Assembly (NCBI RefSeq): GCF_024349785.1
Contig: NZ_AP018817.1
Location: 1-64,000, forward strand
Length of the DNA: 64,000 nt
Direction: 5' to 3'
Source of the DNA: Sphingomonas bisphenolicum
GTDB lineage: Bacteria > Pseudomonadota > Alphaproteobacteria > Sphingomonadales > Sphingomonadaceae
Below the pieces are notes generated by a model. That model made no database searches, had not been told where the DNA came from, and was given only the letters and a program-made list of their open reading frames with translations. A program made the translations under genes and the position numbers. This document shows, piece after piece, positions 49,751 through 57,660 of this stretch. Every line of letters begins with the position of its first letter. Position 1 is the stretch's first letter.

Positions 49751-51067
49751 CTACCGCTCCGCCACCAGCAGCTTGTCGATCTTGCGCCCGTCCATATCGA
49801 CGATCTCGAAACGCCATCCCTGGTCGTCGATGAAGTCCCCGACCTCCGGCAACCGCTTGAGCAGCCACAGCGCATGGCCCGCCACCGTCGCATAGTCGCG
49901 GTCCTCCGACAGGTCGATGCCGATCCGTTCGGCCAGCTGGTCGATCGGCATCTGCCCCGACACCAGCAGGCTGCCATCCTCGCGCTCGACCATGTCCGGC
50001 TCGTCATAGGCGTCGCGGTCCGACGCGAAATGGCCGGCGATCGCCGACAGCAGGTCAGCCGGGGTTACGATCCCCTCGAAATGGCCATATTCGTCATGGA
50101 CCATCACCATCGGCACGTCGGACCGGCGCAGCACTTCCAGCGCGTCCATCGCATCGACCTGGTCCGGCACCACCTCCGCCCGGCGCATCAGCGCGCCGAC
50201 ATTGAGCGCCTCGCCGCGAAACAGCGCGGTCATGATGTCGCGCGCCTGGACGATGCCGATAATATCTTCCACCGACCCGCGGCCTACCGGCAGGCGGGTA
50301 TGCGGCGTTTCCAGCAGGCGACTGCGAATCGTCGCATCGTCGGCGGCGATGTCGATCCAGTCGACGTCCATCCGCTGGGTCATCACCTCGCGCACCGGCC
50401 GGTCGGCCAGCCGCACGACGCCCGAAATGATCGCCCGCTCGCTTTCCTCGATCACGCCGGACTTGCTCGCCTCCGCGACGATCAGGTGCAATTCCTCGGC
50501 GGTGACGTGGTTCTCCGATTCGCGGTCCAGCCGCAGCAGCTTGAAGATCAGGCTGCTCGACCCGTCCAGCACCCATACGATCGGCGCGGTGATCTTCGAC
50601 AGCCACAGCATCGGCGTCGCCACCAGCACCGCGATCGGCTCGGGCGCGCGCAGCGCGAACTGCTTGGGCACCAGCTCGCCCACGATCAGCGAGGCATAGG
50701 TGGTCAGGCCGATCACCAGCGCGAAACCCGCATTTTCCGCCAGGTTGGGCGACAGGCCCAGCAACTGCAACCGCTCGCCGGTCGGCCCGCCCAGGCTGGC
50801 GCCCGAATAGGCGCCCGCGATGATGCCGATCAGGGTGATGCCGATCTGCACGGTGGACAGGAACTTGCCGGGATCGCTGGCCAGCGCCAGCGCCGTCGTC
50901 GCCCCCTTGCGCCCCGCCTTCTCCAGCCCCTGCAGCCGCGGCTTGCGCGCGGACACGATGGCCAGTTCGGACATGGCGAAGACACCATTCAGGGCGACGA
51001 GCGCCAGGATGATGACGAGATCGGCCCAGGGAAAGGGCGTCGGATTATGGAGGGGGATCGTGGCCAT
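49751..51067 (-). CDS. HlyC/CorC (CNNM) family membrane protein
   Basis: 438-residue protein: DUF21/CNNM membrane domain with four segments (residues ~10-190; 'VALNGVFAMSELAIVSARK', 'IGITLIGIIAGAYSGASLGG'), a CBS pair ('RDIMTALFRG', 'VMVHDEYGHFEGIVTPADLL') and a C-terminal CorC/HlyC domain ('ALWLLKRLPEVGDFI'). Family members mediate Mg2+ or Co2+ efflux or homeostasis. ATG 51067 lies 12 bases after AGGAGG; an in-frame TTG at 51076 is too close to it. Confidence 0.92.
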   Translation of the reverse strand: MATIPLHNPTPFPWADLVIILALVALNGVFAMSELAIVSARKPRLQGLEKAGRKGATTALALASDPGKFLSTVQIGITLIGIIAGAYSGASLGGPTGERLQLLGLSPNLAENAGFALVIGLTTYASLIVGELVPKQFALRAPEPIAVLVATPMLWLSKITAPIVWVLDGSSSLIFKLLRLDRESENHVTAEELHLIVAEASKSGVIEESERAIISGVVRLADRPVREVMTQRMDVDWIDIAADDATIRSRLLETPHTRLPVGRGSVEDIIGIVQARDIMTALFRGEALNVGALMRRAEVVPDQVDAMDALEVLRRSDVPMVMVHDEYGHFEGIVTPADLLSAIAGHFASDRDAYDEPDMVEREDGSLLVSGQMPIDQLAERIGIDLSEDRDYATVAGHALWLLKRLPEVGDFIDDQGWRFEIVDMDGRKIDKLLVAER

Positions 51068-51220
51068 GGTGGTCAACTACCTCCTATAACCGCTAATCTT
51101 TCAATTTCACAACATCCCCCTCATTATCGGTTCAGTTCGCATGTGGAACAAACGGCATGTTCGGCCATTATGAGGGGCAGTCGCTCCTACAGGCGCGAAA
51201 AAGGACAAGGGAACAGGATC

Positions 51221-51901
51221 ATGAGGATTTCTCACCGCATCATCGGCGCCGCAGGGCTGGCCGCCATGCTCGCCACCACGGCCTGCACGACGGACCCGAC
51301 CACGGGCCAGCGCAGCATTTCGAAGGCGGCGATCGGCGGCATCGGCGGCGCGCTGGGCGGCTATCTGCTCGGCGATCTGGTCGGCGGCCGCAACGACCGC
51401 ACCGAAAAGATCCTGGGCGCGGGCATCGGCGCGGTCGCGGGCGCGGGCATCGGCGCCTATATGGACGCCCAGGAACGCAAGCTGCGCGAAGAAACCGCCG
51501 GCAGCGGCGTGGACGTGATTCGCGACGGCGACAATCTGCTGCTGCGTATGCCGTCGGGCATCACCTTCGCCTATAACAAGGCGGACGTGCAGCCGCAGTT
51601 CCAGCCGACGCTGAACGACGTCGCCTCGGTCCTGTCGCAATATCCCAAGACCTATATCGACGTGTACGGCCATACCGACAGCGACGGCGCCGACGCCTAC
51701 AACCAGACCCTGTCCGAACGCCGCGCCCAGTCGGTCGCCAGCTATCTGGTGAGCAAGGGCGTGCAGTCGGCCCGCATCGGCACCCGCGGCTTCGGCGAAA
51801 CCCAGCCGATCGCCTCCAACGCCACCGAAGAAGGCAAGGCGTCCAACCGCCGCGTCGAAATCAAGATCGCGCCGGTCACCGAAGCCGACGTGAAGGGCTA
51901 A
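51221..51901 (+). CDS. OmpA family lipoprotein
   Basis: 226-residue lipoprotein. The signal peptide ends at 'LATTAC' (Cys22). A glycine-zipper segment (~40-80, 'AIGGIGGALGGYLLGDL', 'GAGIGAVAGAGIGAYMD') is followed by an OmpA C-terminal peptidoglycan-binding domain (~115-220) with 'DVYGHTDSDGADAYNQTLSE' and 'NRRVEIKI'. It tethers the outer membrane to the wall. It is divergent from the CorC-like gene. Confidence 0.93.
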   Translation: MRISHRIIGAAGLAAMLATTACTTDPTTGQRSISKAAIGGIGGALGGYLLGDLVGGRNDRTEKILGAGIGAVAGAGIGAYMDAQERKLREETAGSGVDVIRDGDNLLLRMPSGITFAYNKADVQPQFQPTLNDVASVLSQYPKTYIDVYGHTDSDGADAYNQTLSERRAQSVASYLVSKGVQSARIGTRGFGETQPIASNATEEGKASNRRVEIKIAPVTEADVKG

Positions 51902-51910
51902 CCAATCTAT

Positions 51911-51938
51911 CGTCATCCCAGCGAAAGCTGGGATGACG
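51911..51938. repeat. short hairpin form of the dispersed repeat, possible terminator
   Basis: CGTCATCCCAGC, loop GAAA, GCTGGGATGACG: a perfect 12-base stem closed by a stable GAAA loop between the convergent ompA-family and marC genes. No T-tract. Confidence 0.8.
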
Positions 51939-51960
51939 GCATATCAGAGGATCGGGCGCC

Positions 51961-52581
51961 TCAAAAACTCGCCTTCAACCCGTCGATCACGAACTGCGCC
52001 GCCAGTGCGGCGAGCAGCACGCCCAGCAGCCGCGTAATCACTGCCTCGATCTTGCGCCCCAGCAGCGCCATCAGCGGCCCGGCGGCGATCAGCGCGCCCA
52101 GCATCAGCGCCAGCGTCAGCACCACGGCGCCCAGCACCACCCCGCGCTCCGCCATGCCATTGGCCCGCGACATCAGCAGCATGACGGTCGCGATCGATCC
52201 CGGCCCGGCGATCATCGGCATCGCCATCGGGAATACCGACACATCCTCGACATGCGGCTCTTCGGTCGTGATCTTGTTCGCCCGGTCCTCGCGCCGCTGG
52301 GTCCGCTTTTCGAACACCATGTCCATCGCGATCATGAACAGCATGATGCCGCCCGCGATGCGGAAACTGTCGAGCGCGATGCCCAGCACGCCCAGCAGCT
52401 GCTTGCCCCACAGGGCGAAGACCAGCAGGATCGCCGCCGCGATGCCGACCGCCCGGATCGCCATCGCCCGGCGCTGCGCCGCATTGGCCCCGCTGGTCAG
52501 GCTGGCATAGATGGGTGCGCAGCCCGGCGGATCGATGACGACGAACAACGTCACGAAGGCGGAAATGAAAAGCTCGATCAT
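51961..52581 (-). CDS. MarC family integral membrane protein
   Basis: 206-residue MarC/UPF0056 protein with six hydrophobic segments ('FVTLFVVIDPPGCAPIYASL', 'GGIMLFMIAMDMVFE', 'FPMAMPMIAGPGSIATVML'). Function unknown; once linked wrongly to antibiotic resistance. ATG 52581 overlaps the upstream gene stop as ATGA, so it is the end of folD-hypothetical-marC. Confidence 0.92.
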   Translation of the reverse strand: MIELFISAFVTLFVVIDPPGCAPIYASLTSGANAAQRRAMAIRAVGIAAAILLVFALWGKQLLGVLGIALDSFRIAGGIMLFMIAMDMVFEKRTQRREDRANKITTEEPHVEDVSVFPMAMPMIAGPGSIATVMLLMSRANGMAERGVVLGAVVLTLALMLGALIAAGPLMALLGRKIEAVITRLLGVLLAALAAQFVIDGLKASF

Positions 52582-53246
52582 GATCCCGCCTTTACCCTGT
52601 CGTCGATCACCGTCTCATAGGCCGCGCCGGTCCACATCCGCACCGTCACCTGCCGGCTGCCGTCGGTCGCGACGTCCGCGGTCCAGATCAGGCTCTCGTC
52701 GGGCGGTGGCGGCAATTCCCCCTTCTTGCCCGATGGCGGAGGCGGCGGCATGGCGCCCTGCGGCCCGCGCCTGCAGGTCGCGACCTTGCCGCTCAGAAAC
52801 TCCGGCGTCGCACGCGCGGTGGCCAGCGTGTCGCCATGGTCCATGATCCATTGCCAGCGCCCCTTCCGGTCGCGCCGCCAGATCGTGGTATAATAGCCGA
52901 CCGACCCGTCCGGCCGCGTCCAATTGCCCGTGCTGGCGGCCAGATTGCCGTCGCACGATACATAGACGACTGACGTCGACCAGCGAACCGAGGCGGCCGG
53001 ATTGGCCTGTTTCTTCAGCCAGTCCTTCGCCATCACCTTCTGCGGCACGAACATCACGGCATCGTCGGCAGCCGTCTCGGCAAAGGCGATCCATTGCCCC
53101 TTGCTCTGCGCCAGCCGGTTGAAGGCGATCTCCGCCGCGATCACGCTGCTCGGATCGGGCTGGAAGCGTGGCGGCGGCTTGGCAGCGCTTGGGGTAGCGA
53201 CCAGGGCGGCCGCGCCTAACGCCAGCAGCGCCAGCCGCGCCGTCAC
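52578..53246 (-). CDS. secreted SnoaL/DUF4440-like hypothetical protein
   Basis: 222-residue protein with a signal peptide ([22 protein letters not shown]). The body resembles an NTF2-like fold: '[30 protein letters not shown]' at the start and '[23 protein letters not shown]' at the end. The C-terminus has a proline-rich linker ([16 protein letters not shown]). Function unknown. The start is GTG 53246, overlapping folD as GTGA. Confidence 0.75.
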   Translation of the reverse strand: MTARLALLALGAAALVATPSAAKPPPRFQPDPSSVIAAEIAFNRLAQSKGQWIAFAETAADDAVMFVPQKVMAKDWLKKQANPAASVRWSTSVVYVSCDGNLAASTGNWTRPDGSVGYYTTIWRRDRKGRWQWIMDHGDTLATARATPEFLSGKVATCRRGPQGAMPPPPPSGKKGELPPPPDESLIWTADVATDGSRQVTVRMWTGAAYETVIDDRVKAGS

Positions 53247-54136
53247 AGACCCGCCGGCTTGGCCAGCCCGGCGCGGGCATGGGCCGCGACCAGCGTGTTG
53301 CGCAGCAGCACGGCGATAGTCATCGGCCCGACGCCGCCCGGCACCGGCGTAATGGCGCGGACATGGGCGAGCGCCTCGGCGGTGGCGACGTCGCCGACGA
53401 TCCGGCTCTTGCCATCCTCGGTATCCGCCACGCGGTTGATGCCCACGTCGATCACCGTTGCACCGGGCTTGATCCACTCGCCCTTCACCATCTCGGCGCG
53501 CCCCACGGCGGCCACGACGATGTCGGCGCGATGCACCACGCTCGCCAGGTCGCGGGTGCGGCTATGCGCGATCGTCACGGTGCAGCTTTCCGCCAGCAGC
53601 AGCGCCGCCATCGGCTTGCCCACGATGTTGGACCGGCCCACGACCACGGCTTCCAGTCCCGACAGGTCGCCCAGCTCGTCCTTCAGCAGCATGATACAGC
53701 CCAGCGGCGTGCAGGGCACCAGGGCCTCCTGCCCCGTCGCCAGCTTGCCCGAATTGACCACGTGAAAGCCGTCCACATCTTTGGCCGGGTCGATCGCGCC
53801 GATCACGGCGGCCTCGTCGATATGCCCCGGCAGCGGCAATTGGACCAGAATGCCATCGACCCGCTCGTCATGGTTCAGTTCTTCGATCAGGTCGAGCAGA
53901 TCCTCCTCGCCGATGCTGTCGGGCCGCTTGAATTCGAAGCTTTCCATGCCCGCCGCGACCGTCATCTTGCCCTTGGACCGGACATAGACGCTGCTGGCCG
54001 GGTCTTCGCCCACCAGAACCACCGCAAGCCCCGGCTTGCGCCCGGTCGCCTCGACGAAGCCCGCCACGCCTTCGCCCACCGTGTCGCGCAGGGTGGCGGC
54101 GAACGCCTTGCCGTCGATGATCTTGCCGATGGTCAT
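53243..54136 (-). CDS. folD: methylenetetrahydrofolate dehydrogenase/cyclohydrolase
   Basis: 297-residue bifunctional FolD that interconverts 5,10-methylene- and 10-formyl-THF using NADP. '[17 protein letters not shown]' carries the catalytic Tyr and Lys, followed by 'QLPLPGHID', the cofactor motif '[13 protein letters not shown]', and the C-terminal '[12 protein letters not shown]'. The start is ATG 54136, four bases into the YggU stop. Confidence 0.95.
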   Translation of the reverse strand: MTIGKIIDGKAFAATLRDTVGEGVAGFVEATGRKPGLAVVLVGEDPASSVYVRSKGKMTVAAGMESFEFKRPDSIGEEDLLDLIEELNHDERVDGILVQLPLPGHIDEAAVIGAIDPAKDVDGFHVVNSGKLATGQEALVPCTPLGCIMLLKDELGDLSGLEAVVVGRSNIVGKPMAALLLAESCTVTIAHSRTRDLASVVHRADIVVAAVGRAEMVKGEWIKPGATVIDVGINRVADTEDGKSRIVGDVATAEALAHVRAITPVPGGVGPMTIAVLLRNTLVAAHARAGLAKPAGL

Positions 54137-54474
54137 GTCTGTCCTACCCATGTTTCGATAAGCGCGGTCAGGCGCGCCGACGCGCGGCCGCCGCCGATGA
54201 TGCGCAGCCGCTTTAGCCGGTTGGTGTCGCCCGATTCCAGCAAAATCGCGCTGCGCGGCCAATCCAGCCCTTTCGCCAGCAGCGCGATCAGCGCCGCATT
54301 GGCCCGGCCCTTTTCCGGCACGGCGCGGACCCGCGCGGACAGCCAGCGCGCATTGCGCTCATCGATCCAGCCACCGCCTATATCCTCTTTCGCCGCACCC
54401 GGCGTCAGCCGGACGGCGATCAACAGGTCGTCGCCCGCTACGATCCAGACGGGGGGCGGACAGACAGGATTCAG
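54133..54474 (-). CDS. DUF167 (YggU) family protein, probable CTG start
   Basis: 113-residue DUF167/YggU protein ('[20 protein letters not shown]', '[17 protein letters not shown]', '[15 protein letters not shown]'). The frame has no ATG or GTG after the upstream YggT gene. The best start is CTG at 54474, overlapping the YggT stop as CTGA and giving a complete N-terminus 'NPVCPPPVW'. A TTG at 54423 would drop the first expected strand. Confidence 0.78.
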   Translation of the reverse strand: MNPVCPPPVWIVAGDDLLIAVRLTPGAAKEDIGGGWIDERNARWLSARVRAVPEKGRANAALIALLAKGLDWPRSAILLESGDTNRLKRLRIIGGGRASARLTALIETWVGQT

Positions 54475-54785
54475 GCCGCGGCCCGCATCAGCGCCGCGAA
54501 CAGATTCTCGCGCACCGGCCCCTGCAATATGATGACCGCCAGCAACACCACCATCGGCGACAGGTCCAGCGCGCCCAGATCGGGCAGCACCTTGCGCACC
54601 GGGCGATAGAGCGGCTCGGTCATCCGGTCGAGCGCATAGAGGCCGTTGCGGACATATTCGTTCGACGTATTGATGACGTTGAACGCGATCAGCCAGCTCA
54701 GCACCGCCTGCACGATGATGATCCACCAGACCGCTTCCAGCACGATATAGACGATGCCGTTCAGGGCGTTGAGAAGTTCGAACAA
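54471..54785 (-). CDS. YggT family membrane protein
   Basis: 104-residue YggT protein with two hydrophobic segments around the conserved loop 'VRNGLYALDRMTEPLYRPVRKVLP'. It has an osmotic or cell-division related role in some bacteria. It begins the chain yggT-yggU-folD-hypothetical-marC, where every junction is an overlap. Confidence 0.9.
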   Translation of the reverse strand: MFELLNALNGIVYIVLEAVWWIIIVQAVLSWLIAFNVINTSNEYVRNGLYALDRMTEPLYRPVRKVLPDLGALDLSPMVVLLAVIILQGPVRENLFAALMRAAA

Positions 54786-54888
54786 GCTACCGGCCTTCCA
54801 TGCTGCGCTGCCGCGAATGTGATGGCATATCTAGCGGCGGGGACACCCCGCCACAAGGACCGGCCGACGCTTATTCTGCCAACGACAG

Positions 54889-54966
54889 CCAGTGTGGTGG
54901 ATTTGAAATACGCCACATTGTAGCGGCTTGGTCTGGAGCGTATTCCAAATCCCTAAACCACACTGG
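54889..54966. repeat. palindrome 1 of a double element
   Basis: Starts CCAGTGTGGTGGATTTG and ends CCTAAACCACACTGG. The two ends are inverted copies with a few mismatches over ~28 bases, with an unpaired centre. It is AT-richer than surroundings and follows the end of the yggT promoter region. It could be a MITE-like or Y-RNA-like element. Confidence 0.6.
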
Positions 54967-54979
54967 AATCAAATATTTG

Positions 54980-55055
54980 CTAGTGGCCCTGATGAATCTG
55001 AAGTTCGCTCAGACCTTGCCAGATAATGTGACGAACTTCAGATTCGGGCCACTAG
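54980..55055. repeat. palindrome 2 of a double element
   Basis: CTAGTGGCCC...GAATCTGAAGTTCG and CGAACTTCAGATTCGGGCCACTAG are inverted arms around a short centre. The right end includes the TAG stop of the DUF1993 gene, so the element abuts or inserted at that stop. Confidence 0.65.
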
Positions 55056-55618
55056 CCCGCCGGCATCGTCCCCGGCCGGATATGGCCGAACATATGCGCG
55101 ACATAGTCCCCCTTGCCCAGCGCCACGCCCTGCGCCCGCAGGATCGCGTAAGCGGTCATCAGGTGGAAATAAAATTGGGACAACGCCCAATCCCGCGCAT
55201 ATTGCTCCGCGGTCAGGTCCAATATCATGCCGTTGGGCAGCGCATGGGCGATCGCCGTCCCCGCGGCCCCGTCCAGCGCATCGACCGACAGGCTTTGCAG
55301 CAGGGCGAGCGCCTCGCCGATCCGCGCCTTCGCGTCGGCGATCGAACCGGGCCGCTCGCCCGCTTCGCGCCCTTCGTTCAGCAATCCGTCCAGCCCGGCG
55401 GGGAACGCCTCGCCCTGCAACCGATAGACCGCCTCATGCGCCTGCACGCAGGCGAAGCGGATCTGCGTCGCCAGCGGATACATGTCGGGCGCCAACCGCG
55501 CCGACAGCAAGGCCTCCGCCTCGGCGGCGGGCAATTGCGCCTGCGCCTTGTCCAGCCAGCCCGACAAAGTGCCCAGCATCTGACTAAAGGTCGGGACGAT
55601 CAACGAAGTCAGCGTCAT
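55052..55618 (-). CDS. DUF1993 family protein
   Basis: 188-residue DUF1993 protein: 'LIVPTFSQMLGTLSGWLDKA' at the start and 'FYFHLMTAYAILRAQGVALGKGDYV' at the end, the two most conserved parts of the family. Function unknown, with a DinB-like helical fold likely. It lies 10 bases after argB on the same strand. Its stop codon overlaps the inverted repeat. Confidence 0.9.
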   Translation of the reverse strand: MTLTSLIVPTFSQMLGTLSGWLDKAQAQLPAAEAEALLSARLAPDMYPLATQIRFACVQAHEAVYRLQGEAFPAGLDGLLNEGREAGERPGSIADAKARIGEALALLQSLSVDALDGAAGTAIAHALPNGMILDLTAEQYARDWALSQFYFHLMTAYAILRAQGVALGKGDYVAHMFGHIRPGTMPAG

Positions 55619-55628
55619 CAGCCGTTCC

Positions 55629-56534
55629 TTATTTCCGCACCAGCGTACCGGCGCCCTGGTCGGTGAAGATTTCCAGCAGCATCGCGTGCGGCACCCGTCC
55701 GTCCAGGATGACCGCGGCGTCCACCCCGCCCTCGACCGCGCGGACGCAGGTTTCCAGCTTCGGGATCATGCCCCCGCTGATCGTGCCGTCCTGCTGCAAC
55801 ACGGCGATCGCCGCCGGGTCGAGGTCGCTCAGCAACTGCCCCTGCTTGTCCAGCACGCCCGCGACATCGGTCAGCAGGAAGAAGCGCGACGCCTTGAGTT
55901 CCGCCGCGATCGCCCCGGCCATCGTGTCGGCGTTCACATTATAGGTATGACCATCGGTGCCGATACCCACCGGCGCGACGACAGGGATGATGCCCGCCTG
56001 CGCCAGCGTGTCCAGGATGCGCCGGTCCACCGACACCGGATCGCCGACGAAGCCCAGATCGACATTGCGCTCGATCCCCGAATTGGGATCCGCCTCGCGC
56101 CGGCCGCCGACCTTCTCGCACAGGACCAGCCCGCCATCCTTGCCCGAAATGCCCACCGCACGGCCGCCCGCCCCGGCGATCCAGCCGACGATTTCCTTGT
56201 TGATCGATCCGGCCAGCACCATCTCGGCGATCTTGGCCGTCTCCGCGTCGGTCACGCGCAACCCGCCGATAAACTGCGATTCGACGCCCAGTTTCTTCAA
56301 CATCGCGCCGATCTGCGGCCCGCCGCCATGGACGACGACGACATTGATGCCCACCGCCTTCATCAGCACGACATCCTCGGCGAAATCGCGCGCCGCTTCG
56401 GGATCGCCCATGGCATGGCCGCCATATTTCACGACGAAGGTCTTGCCCGCATAGCGCTGCATATAGGGCAGCGCCTCGACCAGGGTTTCGGCCTTCGCCA
56501 GGAGCGCGGGATCGGGAGCGTGCTTGCTGTTCAT
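55629..56534 (-). CDS. argB: acetylglutamate kinase
   Basis: 301-residue amino-acid kinase fold enzyme, second step of arginine synthesis. '[12 protein letters not shown]', '[17 protein letters not shown]', 'GGLRVTD', and '[16 protein letters not shown]' are the substrate- and ATP-binding loops. It has the length of the arginine-sensitive, hexameric type. ATG 56534. Confidence 0.95.
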   Translation of the reverse strand: MNSKHAPDPALLAKAETLVEALPYMQRYAGKTFVVKYGGHAMGDPEAARDFAEDVVLMKAVGINVVVVHGGGPQIGAMLKKLGVESQFIGGLRVTDAETAKIAEMVLAGSINKEIVGWIAGAGGRAVGISGKDGGLVLCEKVGGRREADPNSGIERNVDLGFVGDPVSVDRRILDTLAQAGIIPVVAPVGIGTDGHTYNVNADTMAGAIAAELKASRFFLLTDVAGVLDKQGQLLSDLDPAAIAVLQQDGTISGGMIPKLETCVRAVEGGVDAAVILDGRVPHAMLLEIFTDQGAGTLVRK

Positions 56535-56649
56535 GCGCGGGCGCATAAGGCCATATGCCGCCCGCCGCAAGGTTTGCGCACACCCCGCCGTGCACCTGCA
56601 AAGGCGGGAGTCCGGTCCAGGCGCTGAAGAGGGATGACTCTACATTGGC

Positions 56650-56723
56650 CCGTTCGCTTCGAGCGAAGTCGAGAAGCCGGTAGCGCCACGCCCACGTTTC
56701 TCGACTTCGCGCGAAACGAACGG
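56650..56723. repeat. inverted repeat of the TCGAG-rich family
   Basis: CCGTTCGCTTCGAGCGAAGT at the left and the inverted CTTCGCGCGAAACGAACGG at the right, with TCGAGAA/TTCTCGA cores. It matches the element at 4941-5044. It is the main feature of the 316-base gap 56535-56849; the remainder shows nothing I can name. Confidence 0.75.
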
Positions 56724-56849
56724 AACAAGTTGGATCGACCTATCGCCAGCAGGCTCCACCCGTCGCCGAATCATACGCGCCATGGTCGAACAATTAGTTC
56801 GCCAACTAACGAGAATCGCGAATGCGCCACAGCTGTTGCACTCGCCGTC

Positions 56850-57524
56850 TCAGCGACGATCCAGCCGCCGCCCCAGCGCGACCAGCAGATAGATGACGGG
56901 CGGCACCAATATCGCCGACAGCAGCACCTTGGCCAGCATCTGGCCCAGCAGCAATTCGCCGATCGGAAATACGCCGTAAAAGGCGATCGTCACGAACAGC
57001 AGCGTGTCGACGATCTGCGACAGGATGCTGGCGACCGCCGCCCGCAGCCACAGCAGCCGCGCACCCTCCCGCCCCTTGAGCAGCGCGAACAGCGTGACGT
57101 TGAGCGTCTGCGAAATGCCATAGGCGATGATCCCGCCCAGCCAGATGCGCGGCGTGCCGCCCATCATCATGGCGAAGGCTTCGGCCCTTTTGGGGTCCAT
57201 GTCGCCCGCCGCCGGCGCGGCCAGCACGACGATCGACAGCAGGATCGACGCGATCAGCGGCAGGAAGCCGATCTGCACCAGCCGGTTGGCGACCGCCCGG
57301 CCATGCAGTTCCGCCACCGCGCTGGAAATCGTGACCAGCAGCAGGAAGGCGAAGATCCCCGCCTCCACCGCCAGCGGCCCCAGCCCGACCATCGGCCCGA
57401 TCCCCGCCAACGGCCCCAGCGCCACCTGCTTGTTGCCCAGCACCCCGGCAATGCAGACCATACCGCCATAGAAGATCGAGAATCCGAAGAGCGAACGGCT
57501 GATGGGCGCGGAAGATGCAGTCAT
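56850..57524 (-). CDS. queuosine precursor transporter (YhhQ-like)
   Basis: 224-residue membrane protein with six hydrophobic segments, of the YhhQ/QueT-like vitamin-precursor family. Typical are 'TISSAVAELHGRAVANRL', 'IAYGISQTLNVTLFALLKG' and 'SQIVDTLLFVTIAFYG'. It imports preQ0 or preQ1 for queuosine in tRNA. It is monocistronic. Confidence 0.9.
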   Translation of the reverse strand: MTASSAPISRSLFGFSIFYGGMVCIAGVLGNKQVALGPLAGIGPMVGLGPLAVEAGIFAFLLLVTISSAVAELHGRAVANRLVQIGFLPLIASILLSIVVLAAPAAGDMDPKRAEAFAMMMGGTPRIWLGGIIAYGISQTLNVTLFALLKGREGARLLWLRAAVASILSQIVDTLLFVTIAFYGVFPIGELLLGQMLAKVLLSAILVPPVIYLLVALGRRLDRR

Positions 57525-57572
57525 CGGCCGCCCTTACCGGCAATTACGCAGTGGGGGAAGAGTCACAAGCGG

Positions 57573-57660
57573 CGCTCCTTCACCTTCTTCCCGTGGGGGA
57601 GAAGGATACGCAGCCTTGCCGCGTAGCGGCTAGGCGAAGTTGGAAGAGGGGTGGGCACCC
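57573..57660. repeat. intergenic repeat-like tract
   Basis: CTTCACCTTCTTCCCGTGGG to GGGCACCCTA holds short inverted motifs (CCTTCTTCCCGTGGGGGAGAAGG). It resembles dispersed repeats seen in sphingomonads; only one copy is in this window, so it cannot be confirmed here. Confidence 0.4.

Noticed and set aside
53279..54532. 417-residue plus-strand ORF opposite folD
   Set aside because: His/Arg/Asp-rich shadow of folD.
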